DNA of 64,000 nt from Acanthaster planci (taxonomy: Eukaryota; Echinodermata; Asteroidea; Valvatida; Acanthasteridae): NCBI RefSeq assembly GCF_001949145.1, contig NW_019091463.1, positions 1 to 64,000 of the forward strand. Reading direction: 5' to 3'. The translations under genes were made by a program, and so were the position numbers. Positions within the stretch are counted from its first letter, which is position 1. Every line of letters starts with the position of its first letter. The notes under the pieces are model-generated. The model saw only the letters and a list, made by a program, of their open reading frames with translations. It had not been told where the DNA came from and made no database searches. Shown here piece by piece: positions 12,801 to 20,330 of the stretch.

Positions 12801-15800
12801 ACAGAAATCCTAGTAATGGTTGGGACCTCAATCTATCCAGTATGAATACAAAGAGATTAGGCCCAGGGGTCAGTGAAGATTAGGACAGTGCACTTCGCTA
12901 AACCCACTAACTTTAACTTGTCCCTTAGCTTGTTTTCATCTTTAAAACGGAGGCCCACCAGAAATTATCCTTCCAGACAACAGTTTCTCGGCTTTTCATG
13001 TTATGTACCTAGATACACTAGGAGGTACAAACGTGATTTTGTTTACTTCTTAGGTGAATTTTGCCTGGAGCGTGGCATGATATTTGATGAATGCGCAACC
13101 CGCTGCCCTATGACCTGTCAGGGTCTGAGTATCCCTTGTATGCAGCCAGTCTGCCAGCCTGGATGTCGGTGTAAGGAAGGAAAATACTTACAAGATGGGG
13201 AATGTGTACCTCAGGAAGAATGTCATTGTGTGTTTGACTTGTTTCAAACGAACAGACAAATTAAGCAATCTGCTTGGATGTTGACCGATGATGAGGAAAA
13301 TGTCATACCGCAAAAGCCACCATTGCTTTACCAAGGTAAAACATCTTGATGTAGTCTTCATTTTGTCTTTGCCACCTTTTGTCTCTCTTCTGGGCCTTTT
13401 GCCGAATAATGCAAATTCTGAATCAAAACCGAGACTGTTTCTATGGAATAAAACAAGACATCATCCCAGCTCTTTCCCAGCTGTAAGTTTCCTTGAAACT
13501 CGCCTGTAATTTTCAAATATTGTCCTGTATATGTATGTTCCTCTTCCTGAAATTCATACTTTTTCTTTCCAGAATCTTGCAATGAGCCGCTTCCTCTCCC
13601 GTCAAATGCCCCTTTATCACTATCCCTTGATAGTGAACCAGATAGCAGCAACATGTACGGTTGGCATGGAGGTCATTTAACACTGCTGTTTGACACACCC
13701 CAGCATATTACCGGTTTAAAAGTTCAAGGAGGGGGAGCTCATAGTGGAGACTACTTGGAACGATTGATTGTACTGTACAGGACAAACACTTCAACCATAA
13801 TTAGACCAATTTTGTCTGATGATGATCTAACTCCCATGGTATGTGCTAGAGTTAAAACCGATAAAACCCTACCAATGGTTACTTTGAAGCGAAAAATAGT
13901 TTTATAACACCAGGTCTCCTTTACAACGTAATAATGTGGACTTTTTTAGTGTCACTGTGACTTCAGTTTTTCTGTCCTTGAAGTTGATTTCCCTCAAGTA
14001 GTTAAATCTAATACGATTAACCAATAAGCTTTGGTTTTAATTATTTTTGTCTAATTTCTTGGTTCTCAGGTTTTCCATAGCAACAGTGATCCGATCACTA
14101 TTGCTCAGATCCATCTCCCTAACGGTGGCATCGTTGCAACCTCGATTACCATTCTTCCAATCATCGCTGCAGACGATACATTCAGACTGCGACTACAGCT
14201 ACTTAGTTGTCCTGAAGGTCAGATAAGTAGTTACAATCGGGAAAAGAGGGTCTCATCGTGAACTTGGGGAGATAGAGAAATACTGATCTTGATGTGGAAC
14301 TGTATTGCTAAAAAACTCTTAGAGGAGACATTGATACTTATGAACACTACTCACCCCCGATCAGGGTGTTGTTCACCTACTGCACCTTAGCTAATCAGCC
14401 ATATTTTTTCTTGAAGCATTTCTCAGTTGACAACCGTTCAGAGGGTCAAACAGTCTTCGTTTTTATTATGGTATAATTATGCTGCGAATGTTGCATGCTG
14501 TTTCTCTAGTGATGAATGCAATGCCTCATTACATCTTCGGCCCCAATCTATCAATAACAGTCCAGATAATCAGCAGGTAATGAGACGTGACCAGACAGGG
14601 AATCTTCAGTTACAACAACTGATCCATTTATCCTACAATCACATCTGTCATACACATTTCTGTAATTGTCAAAATAATGATACTCTCTTTACATACATGA
14701 AACAAATAACTTGGGTTTCTTTGTAAGTTTTGTATGTCAATTTCAATTTTCAAACGCTGACGACGGTTTCATGGCTTAGTTAATCATGTACTTAAAAATG
14801 TTTATGTCACGCACAAGTTAACCTCACGTTTTCACGGTAAACCCTATTATATCAAAGTTAAAAGAACTTTGAGCTTTTATCAGGACCAGTTTGTTTAAAT
14901 GTTGCTTCGTAAATTTCATGCCGTGTTCTTCATGTTTTTTGCGTGGTGTTATTTTGCACACCCTTTCTACTTGGTGTGTGTTTTTTTTATATTTTTGGAG
15001 GGGCACATGTGGTTTGCAGTATAAAAGAAAGTGTATTCCTCTGCATAAATATTTTATGAACTATTCACATACAGTTATGTAAATGTGGAATGTTACAGAC
15101 GTGTAATCTATTTAAACTCCTCCTTACTTCTTTCACACTAAATCTTTGGTGCCTAATGCTCCATAGCTCACGAGCACATGCGTCTCAGTCAAGCTTCACT
15201 CACCAACCAGAGCAACGGTATGCTATCAACATCGATTTCAAGGGCGTCACTAACACCTACTTCATCTGCAGTAATCCCCATGAGATTCCGACCGATACTT
15301 GTTCCTCCGTATGGGACATTAGGCAACAAGGGATACCCACCAGGCAGTGTGCTTGACTTCCCTTGCAGTCAATGGTTAGTTGTCCCGAAGTTCATGTTTA
15401 TCTCCCTGAGTAATCTTACAGGATATTTTGTTATTCGTGAATGTTCTGCCAGATGCATGCGGCGACAAAAACTGTTGAATGATGGCCTTGTTCCGTCTTG
15501 CTCTAACCCCTACCCAATGATACGTTTACTTCAGGGCTGGTAAGCTCATTAAATTAAGTTCAAGGAAATTATCTGAAAAACATGGGTTTGATGAACTTGC
15601 TTTCCTAGATGGCCTCTGCACCTGTTCCTAAGAGCAATGAATAGCTGTCAAGTGCTCTTTAAAGACAAGTAATACTTCTCGAGTACCAATAAGAAATCCA
15701 ACTTGGGTCAGGTTTTGGGTATTTTCCATGAGAGAAACAAATGTGTTACTGTTTGAGAATATATAAGCATTGTTCACAGTTTCACAAGAGTACCTTCTCT

Positions 15801-18323
15801 AATTATCATTAAACTACTTTCTGTTAAACTCTCTGGTACCTCATGAGGAGACTGTGTTGGAGAATCTGGGAAAGATTCTGATTAAGTTGTTTTGTAGATG
15901 TACTTGAAATAATTTATCAGTTCGAATTAAATTAGTTTGCAGTTAAGTTTGTTTTCATATTTTTCCTTGTTTTTTTTCTGTTTGGTTTCCTAGCAACTGT
16001 TCTGGTGGTTTGTTCATGTGTACTGATCTACCGTGTCCACACTTTGATAGTTGGACAGCTTGGACAGAATGTACAGCATCATGTAATGGTGGTTATCAAC
16101 ATCGTAGCAGGGAATGTTTAGATAGAACAGCCGAGAAAGACTGTAAAGGATCGAGATTTCAGACAACAAGATGTAACATGGAGCCGTGCTCTGGTAAGGT
16201 TGAAAGAGAGTTTATTCACTATTATTCAAAATTATTGCGACATCAATTAGTTTATTCTTCCAGTTATATAGAAAGAGGCTAAATGGAAGAAATAATTTTT
16301 CTTCTTTCATTAGTTGATTGTCTGTGGGGTGCTTGGGGTACATGGACATCTTGCAGTGCTATCTGCAATGGGGGTACCCGTCTCCGTTCACGTCTTATCC
16401 TCATCCCTTCTCTCTTTGGTGGGCGTAACTGCGATGGACCCAAGACACAACTGGTTCCCTGCAGCACTCAGCCTTGCCTTACTTGCCCCAAGGGTACTAC
16501 ATGGTCAGCGTGCGGGAACCGCTGTCCACGGGACTGTCATGATATCCAAGATGGCAGCCAGTGCATAAATACGGAGCAAGGTTGCCAAGAAGGATGTGTC
16601 TGCCCAGATGGGATGCTGTTACAGGACGGTCAATGCGCACCAATCAGTGAATGCCGTTGCGTCATCGACCAGAGCATTTTTGGTGTAGTAACACCAACTG
16701 AACCGAATAAGACGCATTCCCATTATCACAGCCTCGCTCCCAAAATAGAATACCAAAGGGGTGATGTCGTTTACAACAAGTGTAACAAGTGCACCTGTCA
16801 AGGAGGCCATTTCCAATGCACCAATCACAACTGTAGGAAGGATTGTGGATGGAGTGAGTGGTCTGAGTGGTCAAAATGCTCAGTAACATGTGGATCAGGC
16901 ATCAGGGAGTCCCATAGGACTCCAGATAACCCTGTTAGGGCATACGGAGGAGTTGAGTGTGAGGGACCCAGTGAGAAGAAGGAAAGTTGCTATTCTGGGG
17001 ACTGTGGTAAGACAATTTTTACACTGCATCAACTAGCTACATATTTCAAAAAGATTCTTGACACTTATGAGGTGTCCATTAGCGAATTTGCTAAGGTTGC
17101 CTACAACATGCGATTCTTATTGAATACGGAAAACTAAATTAACAATTAGTACTGATTTATTAATTGGCAGAATGTGGAAAGAACGAGATCTTCAGCCAGT
17201 CAGCCACTCTCTGTCGTCCTACATGTCAAGACATACACAGATACCAAGACAGAGTAATCATTCAAGACCTGGATACCAGTAAAGGTCAATCAGATTGTGG
17301 CCAGCCACATGAGGCTTGCATTTGTCAAACAGGTACATGTAGTGAGTCCTGGAAGTTAATAGCAATATTTTTGCTCTATCCGTTTGTTTGCTAACATTTC
17401 TGTCCTCGTGTAGAACAGAATTTCAATTGAACCCACATTTTTAAACACGAACTCTCCTCGTTTTTCAGGATACTACTTGAATTCTACAGGCGGGTGTGTG
17501 TTGCCCCACCAGTGTGAATGTTTGGATGAGGAGAGGTTGCCACGGAAACCAAATGAAGAATGGAGACCAGATAACTGCTCTGTTTGTTCGTGTAGGAATG
17601 GCATTGTGACATGTGGTACTACTTGTAATGTGGTCCCATGTAGTGAGGAGGTGAGATAAAAGATTACAACTTGTTGATCTTGGAGAGAAATCATCTTGGT
17701 TACTTCGATAAACTGGAAAGAAAATTGCTAATGTACTGAAACGGTCCTTTGCATTGATATTTTAAACAAATTGAAGCATTACATTTGTCTTTGTCTCTTC
17801 TCTTCTTTCGTCTTCGTACAGAATTCTGAGTTGGTGTATGAGCCAGACGGATGTTGCCCTGTCTGCAGAAAAAGATTCCGTAAGACAATTTTTTCCTCTG
17901 AACTTGCAAAAAATTAATGTCAGTAAATAAACATATTCATAGCCTACCCCTGCCTGTTGTTATAAGAAAAATGAGAAATTAAGTTTGAGGCTGCTTTTCT
18001 CATAAACACTAGAAAATGTGGAAACGTGCCACCTGGAGTTAGTTACTCGCAACATCACAAACTCTGCTGGTTGCCATGCCAACGATGTACAGCTAAGCAT
18101 CTGTATAGGAACCTGCTCTCCAGCCAAGGAGATCACCCTTAGTGAACACCCCGAGTTCTCTGTCTGTCGATGCTGTCAGGGAGTCTTGGAGAGGATGAGT
18201 GGTATGCAGAAGGCAGAGGAAGTTGACTTTGAAATGGTTGCTATGGTGTGTGAGGATGGGAGTATCATAGAGACGCCGGTTGCTAAGTACACTGGATGTA
18301 CCTGTGAGAAGCCGTGTGGTTAG
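279..18323 (+). CDS. SCO-spondin-like protein, 3' part of gene (39 exons, 5' end outside window)
   Basis: This is a secreted giant multidomain glycoprotein of the SCO-spondin family, which in vertebrates forms Reissner's fibre. The exons traced here encode 17 TSP1 repeats, 8 TIL modules, 9 VWC or half-VWC modules, 2 discoidin-type domains and a terminal cystine knot. Exons run 279-458 to 18013-18323, each bounded by AG/GT. Nearly all module borders are phase 1, and the phases join without a break over all 39 exons (2,382 residues plus TAG). The mixture of TSP1, TIL, VWC, F5/8C and C-terminal knot is diagnostic of SCO-spondin. Hemicentin, mucin and plain thrombospondin-repeat proteins lack this set. 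The first exon begins with a split codon, so the gene continues to the left. Exact splice borders are read by eye and a few may be off by some bases. Confidence 0.9.
888..2203 (+). other. Intron of SCO-spondin-like gene
   Basis: This 1.3 kb intron runs from a GTAAAT donor to a T-rich acceptor ending in CTCAG. Open frames at 1052-1306 and 1758-1952 lack the cysteine pattern of the gene and I do not take them as exons. A short GAA/GAAGAAG-rich patch lies near 1730-1745. Nothing else is recognised. Confidence 0.6.
2204..3421 (+). CDS. SCO-spondin-like exons 3-5: TIL 1, VWC 1, TSP1 repeat 3
   Basis: Exons 2204-2309 and 2659-2805 together encode a TIL module (CEEGTVF..C..PC..TC to CIPISDCPC) followed by the first half of a VWC-type segment (YQPGKTY...C). 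The TIL is split by a phase-2 intron. Exon 3207-3421 closes the VWC half (QCKFGRMEC) and runs directly into TSP1 repeat 3 (WSGWTVWSPCDRTCG). Here the VWC end and TSP1 share one exon, whereas elsewhere in the gene they are separated by an intron. Confidence 0.88.
3888..4061 (+). CDS. SCO-spondin-like exon 6: TSP1 repeat 4
   Basis: This 58-residue TSP1 repeat has a shortened tryptophan ladder (WGMWSTC), the CTSTCGGG fucosylation motif, and a C-terminal CALEECP. The exon is phase 1 at both ends, with acceptor TTGTCAG and donor GTGAGC. A large downstream and upstream intronic sequence shows no other exon. Confidence 0.9.
4188..4708 (+). CDS. SCO-spondin-like exons 7-8: TIL 2 and half VWC 2
   Basis: Exon 4188-4440 encodes a complete TIL module (CGPGMEFVPC...CRCQDGHLL...HQCRC) followed by a non-repetitive linker and the first cysteine pair of a VWC half ending in split codon TG. 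The 47-nt exon 4662-4708 supplies the second half (TCKSGVLDCIEENCL). Together they make the truncated VWC unit that recurs before TSP1 blocks in this protein. Confidence 0.88.
4902..5511 (+). CDS. SCO-spondin-like exons 9-10: TSP1 repeats 5 and 6
   Basis: Exon 4902-5075 (58 aa) encodes a repeat with YSNWSPWEPCDRTCG. Exon 5335-5511 (59 aa) encodes one with WSTWFSWTNCDVSCGGG. Both are phase 1-1 and both carry CxxS/TCG. A cassette of TSP1 pairs between TIL/VWC blocks is the repeating architecture of the protein. Confidence 0.9.
5707..6239 (+). CDS. SCO-spondin-like exons 11-12: discoidin (F5/8C-like) domain 1
   Basis: Exons 5707-5969 and 6095-6239 encode about 135 residues, starting SCYQLVSLPSN and ending RLQLRLRGCQP. 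One cysteine at each end and a beta-rich middle fit the coagulation factor 5/8 C-terminal (discoidin) fold found in SCO-spondin. The intron inside the domain is phase 0, unlike the phase-1 borders. The second copy at 13573-14217 has its intron at the same position, which supports their common origin. The domain is divergent and I assign it mainly by position, length and pairing with the second copy. Confidence 0.7.
6696..7476 (+). CDS. SCO-spondin-like exons 13-15: TIL 3 and half VWC 3
   Basis: Exons 6696-6856 and 7061-7245 encode a TIL module (VCAGDKIEQECGGQCPRTC ... CFCQEGYV ... ECPC) and the first VWC half, followed by the 47-nt exon 7430-7476 with the second half (TCVKGIMECTTERC). The intron inside the TIL is phase 0 and lies next to the second-last cysteine cluster, the same place as in TIL 5. 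Confidence 0.87.
7617..8178 (+). CDS. SCO-spondin-like exons 16-17: TSP1 repeats 7 and 8
   Basis: Exon 7617-7835 has a 19-residue N-terminal extension with three extra cysteines (CQASGTCAINC) before WNDWAEWSTCSRSCG. Exon 8011-8178 encodes repeat 8 (YSQWSQWSNCTMSCDGG), in which the glycine of the CxxSCG motif is Asp. Both exons are phase 1-1. Confidence 0.9.
7910..7934. repeat. Small perfect hairpin in intron
   Basis: CTGCCGTGCA and TGCACGGCAG form a 10-bp stem with a 5-nt loop in the intron between TSP1 repeats 7 and 8. Confidence 0.7.
8430..9356 (+). CDS. SCO-spondin-like exons 18-20: TIL 4, VWC 4, TSP1 repeat 9, start of VWC 5
   Basis: Exon 8430-8679 encodes TIL 4 (CSGGKIFDSKCGNRCPSQC...CRCRDGWL...CECL) and a VWC start. 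Exon 8884-9009 joins the VWC end (CQSGKITCSENDC) to the N-terminal half of TSP1 repeat 9 (FSPWSTWSSCPKSCG). Exon 9192-9356 holds the other half of the repeat and the start of VWC 5 (VFCSTDDGHVFSEGE). This is the only TSP1 repeat here interrupted by an intron (phase 2). Confidence 0.87.
9487..10732 (+). CDS. SCO-spondin-like exons 21-24: VWC 5 end, TSP1 repeats 10-12
   Basis: The 47-nt exon 9487-9533 closes VWC 5 (ICHNGFITCTNNTC). Three single-repeat exons follow: 9692-9856 (WSVWSPCDATCGYNG), 10104-10274 (WCEWSSWSICSASCG) and 10568-10732 (WNEWSPWSECTMDCG). All borders are phase 1. Repeat 12 has Asp at the fucose acceptor position. This is the longest uninterrupted run of TSP1 repeats in the window. 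Confidence 0.9.
11058..12110 (+). CDS. SCO-spondin-like exons 25-27: TIL 5 and half VWC 6
   Basis: Exons 11058-11182 and 11539-11720 encode TIL 5 (CMSPFVNRACATTCPRSC ... CMCPG / DYLLQDADDCV...CRC) and a linker with a VWC start (PGDVIDVEC). The 47-nt exon 12064-12110 closes the VWC half (ECTIGRLECSNKTC). The intron within the TIL contains a possible 183-bp MITE-like element. Confidence 0.87.
11241..11423. mobile_element. Possible MITE in SCO-spondin intron
   Basis: CAGTGGCGTATCCA at 11241-11254 and TGGATACGCCGCTG ending at 11423 are inverted with one mismatch and enclose about 155 bp with a poly-C tract. It fits a short non-autonomous element inside the intron that splits TIL 5. No clear target-site duplication is visible. 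Confidence 0.45.
12215..12783 (+). CDS. SCO-spondin-like exons 28-29: TSP1 repeats 13 and 14
   Basis: Exon 12215-12406 encodes a long repeat of 64 residues (WSTWSDWVGCTQTCSDE) with an expanded proline-rich loop. Exon 12616-12783 encodes repeat 14 (YSPWLEWTGCNSPCGGG). Neither has a full CxxS/TCG motif. Both are phase 1-1 exons with clean AG/GT borders. Confidence 0.9.
13054..13335 (+). CDS. SCO-spondin-like exon 30: TIL 6 with acidic linker
   Basis: A single exon encodes a complete TIL module (CLERGMIFDECATRCPMTC ... CRCKEGKYL ... ECHC) and a linker of about 35 residues with the acidic run TDDEENV, which leads into the second discoidin domain. TIL modules 3 and 5 carry an internal intron at the equivalent place and this one does not. 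No VWC half follows it. Confidence 0.87.
13573..14217 (+). CDS. SCO-spondin-like exons 31-32: discoidin (F5/8C-like) domain 2
   Basis: Exons 13573-13838 and 14070-14217 encode a copy of the domain at 5707-6239. It has the same opening (ESCNEPLPLPSNAP), the same central GLKVQGGGAHSG block (EVRGGGKGSG in copy 1), the same phase-0 intron, and the same C-terminal segment (HLPNGGIVATS, then a run ending in a lone cysteine). It is clearly an internal duplicate; the F5/8C assignment itself is less certain than the duplication. Confidence 0.72.
15167..16193 (+). CDS. SCO-spondin-like exons 33-34: Ser/Thr-rich linker, half VWC 7, TSP1 repeat 15
   Basis: Exon 15167-15374 encodes about 50 residues rich in Ser and Thr and free of cysteine, then a VWC start (YPPGSVLDFPCSQ). 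Exon 15994-16193 closes the VWC half (NCSGGLFMCTDLPC) and continues into TSP1 repeat 15 (FDSWTAWTECTASCNGG). Joining 14217 directly to 15167 keeps the frame (G|CT, Ala). The TIL module that follows discoidin domain 1 is missing after domain 2. Confidence 0.8.
16314..17006 (+). CDS. SCO-spondin-like exon 35: TSP1 16, TIL 7, VWC 8 and TSP1 17 in one exon
   Basis: This 693-nt exon (231 codons) encodes four modules without an intron: a TSP1 repeat (WGAWGTWTSCSAICNGG), a TIL (CPKGTTWSACGNRCPRDC...CVCPDGML...ECRC), a VWC half (CNKCTCQGGHFQC) and a TSP1 repeat (WSEWSEWSKCSVTCGSG). Elsewhere in the gene the same series is spread over three to five exons. Outer borders remain phase 1-1 (acceptor TCATTAG, donor GTAAGA). 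Confidence 0.92.
17171..17879 (+). CDS. SCO-spondin-like exons 36-38: TIL 8 and complete VWC 9
   Basis: Exon 17171-17332 begins a TIL module (ECGKNEIFSQSATLC) with an unusual insertion, and exon 17469-17650 finishes it (GYYLNSTGGC...CECL) and starts a VWC. Exon 17822-17879 ends that VWC with the classic CCPVC. Unlike the eight half VWC units upstream, this one has the full C-terminal subdomain. VWC next to a terminal cystine knot is the usual ending of this family and of mucin/VWF relatives. Confidence 0.87.
18013..18323 (+). CDS. SCO-spondin-like exon 39: C-terminal cystine knot (CTCK) and stop
   Basis: The exon encodes about 102 residues with a CTCK pattern: CHLELVTRN..., CIGTC (the C-x-G-x-C ring motif), CRCC, a spaced MVCEDGS, and a closing CTCEKPCG before TAG at 18321-18323. 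CTCK domains mediate disulfide-linked dimerisation in VWF, mucins and SCO-spondin. The stop codon lies inside a usable splice donor (see the alternative exon at 18444). Confidence 0.9.
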
Positions 18324-20248
18324 TATAATCTGACAGATAGACTTCAAAAACAAACCGAATATTTTCCACTGGAGAACTGGAATGTAACTGTAAAACGTAT
18401 TTCTCATTGTTTCACGGGTGTTTTGATCTCTTTTTATTTTCAGGCGTACCTCTTGTATACCAAGTATTACCATAAATGCCGAAAACTGGAAAACATTGAG
18501 AAGGTCGACAAAATGGACCATCAGCAGGAGTAATCTTTGACACTTTAATCTTTAACTATCATAGATCACACAGATTCATTATATTTAAAAGATCACTATT
18601 TAAACGTACAGAATTTAGAATTGTGAAGCACTGGATATTTTGTTAATTACATTTAAGTGATTTCTTGCAGTGAGTGGATAATCTTAGAAATTATTTAATG
18701 GGAGATATTCGAGGCAAATGAAATGAAATGTTTCCAAATAAGTGCACGAAAAAAGTCTGAGATAATTATCAAATTTAGCAACTTCCTTTCCTTTTCAGCT
18801 ACATTCAAATGAGGTTGGTTTAAACTTGACCAAATATTTCCCCACGCACATTATTTTTCGGGTTGCTCTTTTTTCGTCATATACATCCCCACAAGAACTT
18901 GATCTATGCTACTTCCAGCCTGAACGGAATCTCTCTTGAAATCCTTATCACTACAATGATCAAATTGATCATCATTTTAATGCTTTAGTGACTCTGTTTT
19001 AAGCAAACTAAGGACATGGACTAGAATGCGTTGGTTCAGTGTTTTTTTTTTTCTGTTTGCTTTTGTTATCTTTTATTCGTTTGTTTATCGGGATTTACCA
19101 GTAGCAACTCACACACAGCATTCATTGCAAGGTATCACTTGTTTTTTCGATTCATTTCAAATAAAGATTTCATTTTCATTGACGATTGTGGATGAAATTG
19201 TGGTTTTGTTTAGTTTACGCATCAAACTATAACCGTTGGAGAAAGTGAACTTTGAATCACTTTTTGGCCTCCCTTCCATTTACATGTGGTTAATTTCTTT
19301 GTAAGTGTAAAATAAAAATTGTCATCTGATGAGCCGTCAGTTGCCAAGTTGATTAACTGATAGATAAAATAATGAGCCGTTGACCAGTAGAATACGGGTT
19401 CTTGCACCGATTTCGACCTTCGAAATGAAGAGCGTCACAAAACAACACTGAAGAATGCCCATATGAGTCGATCTCACTAAATCAAATATTACCGGTAAAA
19501 CTCGGCGGGCTGTGATAAGAATGGCCGGCGGCAGGCCGTATCACGCTGTTCCGAGACTTAACTCGGACTGCAAGCAACTGGCGTCCAGCATTCCAATTGT
19601 ATCAGTTACATAAAAAAAAAAACCAAGTGAGTTGTCACCGCTGTGGTAGGCGCGTCATGTAGCTGCACGATTTACTATGATTTTCATAACTGTCATTTCT
19701 CTTAGATATTGAGTGTATTAGTCAGGTCTATTAATTATTCACGTGCTGTTAGACAGACGTCGCTATAATCCGACGGACGTGAAGCTTTGTAATGCTTGGT
19801 GTGTACAGACTTCTGTTGGAAATAAATTGGACTTCAAACCGAGCTGATTCGATTCGTGGTCGATTCTTGAGCTCAGTGTTGATAGATTGTGCAGTTGTAC
19901 GACGTTGAGCACATGGACAACAGATGTACTGACGAAGTGTTTCTTAGGTTAAATCCAAATCCAAAACATGGATTAACTTCCTTCTCGCATCCGTGATCGT
20001 ATTGGAACTTTCTACGATATCTAAATTAGACAAGGTTTTTTCCCTTATCACATCTGGTCGACACTTCGAGCAATAGTTTGTTTTGTTTTATCTCGTAGCA
20101 TTCGTCAGCAGGAGTGAGTGCGTATGTATCACTGCAAACCTATCTTCGTCAACGTTTTAGTGTTGCATATCCTGTATACGATTCTTTGTTTGAACACTCC
20201 TCCAGCTTGGACATAAATTCGCGGCCAGACCTAAAGCTACATGTGAAG
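18324..20248 (+). other. 3' UTR of SCO-spondin-like gene and spacer to BAMBI-like gene A
   Basis: AATAAA hexamers at 19160-19165, 19311-19316 and 19821-19826 are candidate poly(A) signals for the SCO-spondin-like transcript. From about 19500 the sequence has more CpG and probably contains the promoter and 5' UTR of gene A, but I see no clear TATA box. A run of 11 A lies near 19612. No other coding sequence is recognised. Confidence 0.5.
18444..18475 (+). CDS. Possible alternative terminal coding exon of SCO-spondin-like gene
   Basis: A strong pyrimidine tract and CAG end at 18443. If the donor G|GTTAGT at 18318/18319 is used, the frame continues as a ten-residue tail (GVPLVYQVLP in frame from Gly) to a TAA at 18473-18475. 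Phase 1 matches the other borders of the gene. I cannot tell from sequence whether splicing or the TAG at 18321 is used. Confidence 0.4.
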
Positions 20249-20330
20249 ATGGCTATGGTGCAGATGTGCGTCCTGGGACTGTATGCTGTACTTGTCTTTA
20301 TGATGCAGATGAAGACGTACGTTACATATG
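20249..20330 (+). CDS. BAMBI-like A exon 1: signal peptide
   Basis: The exon encodes the start Met and a signal peptide (MAMVQMCVLGLYAVLVFMM...) and ends in phase 1 at a GTGAGT donor. The phase matches exon 1 of gene B, which also ends with the first base of a Gly codon just before the ectodomain. Confidence 0.75.

Noticed and set aside
14510-14576. Possible 67-nt exon between discoidin domain 2 and the next linker exon
   Set aside because: It has good AG/GT borders, but its length breaks the frame to the next exon. Joining 14217 directly to 15167 keeps phase 1.
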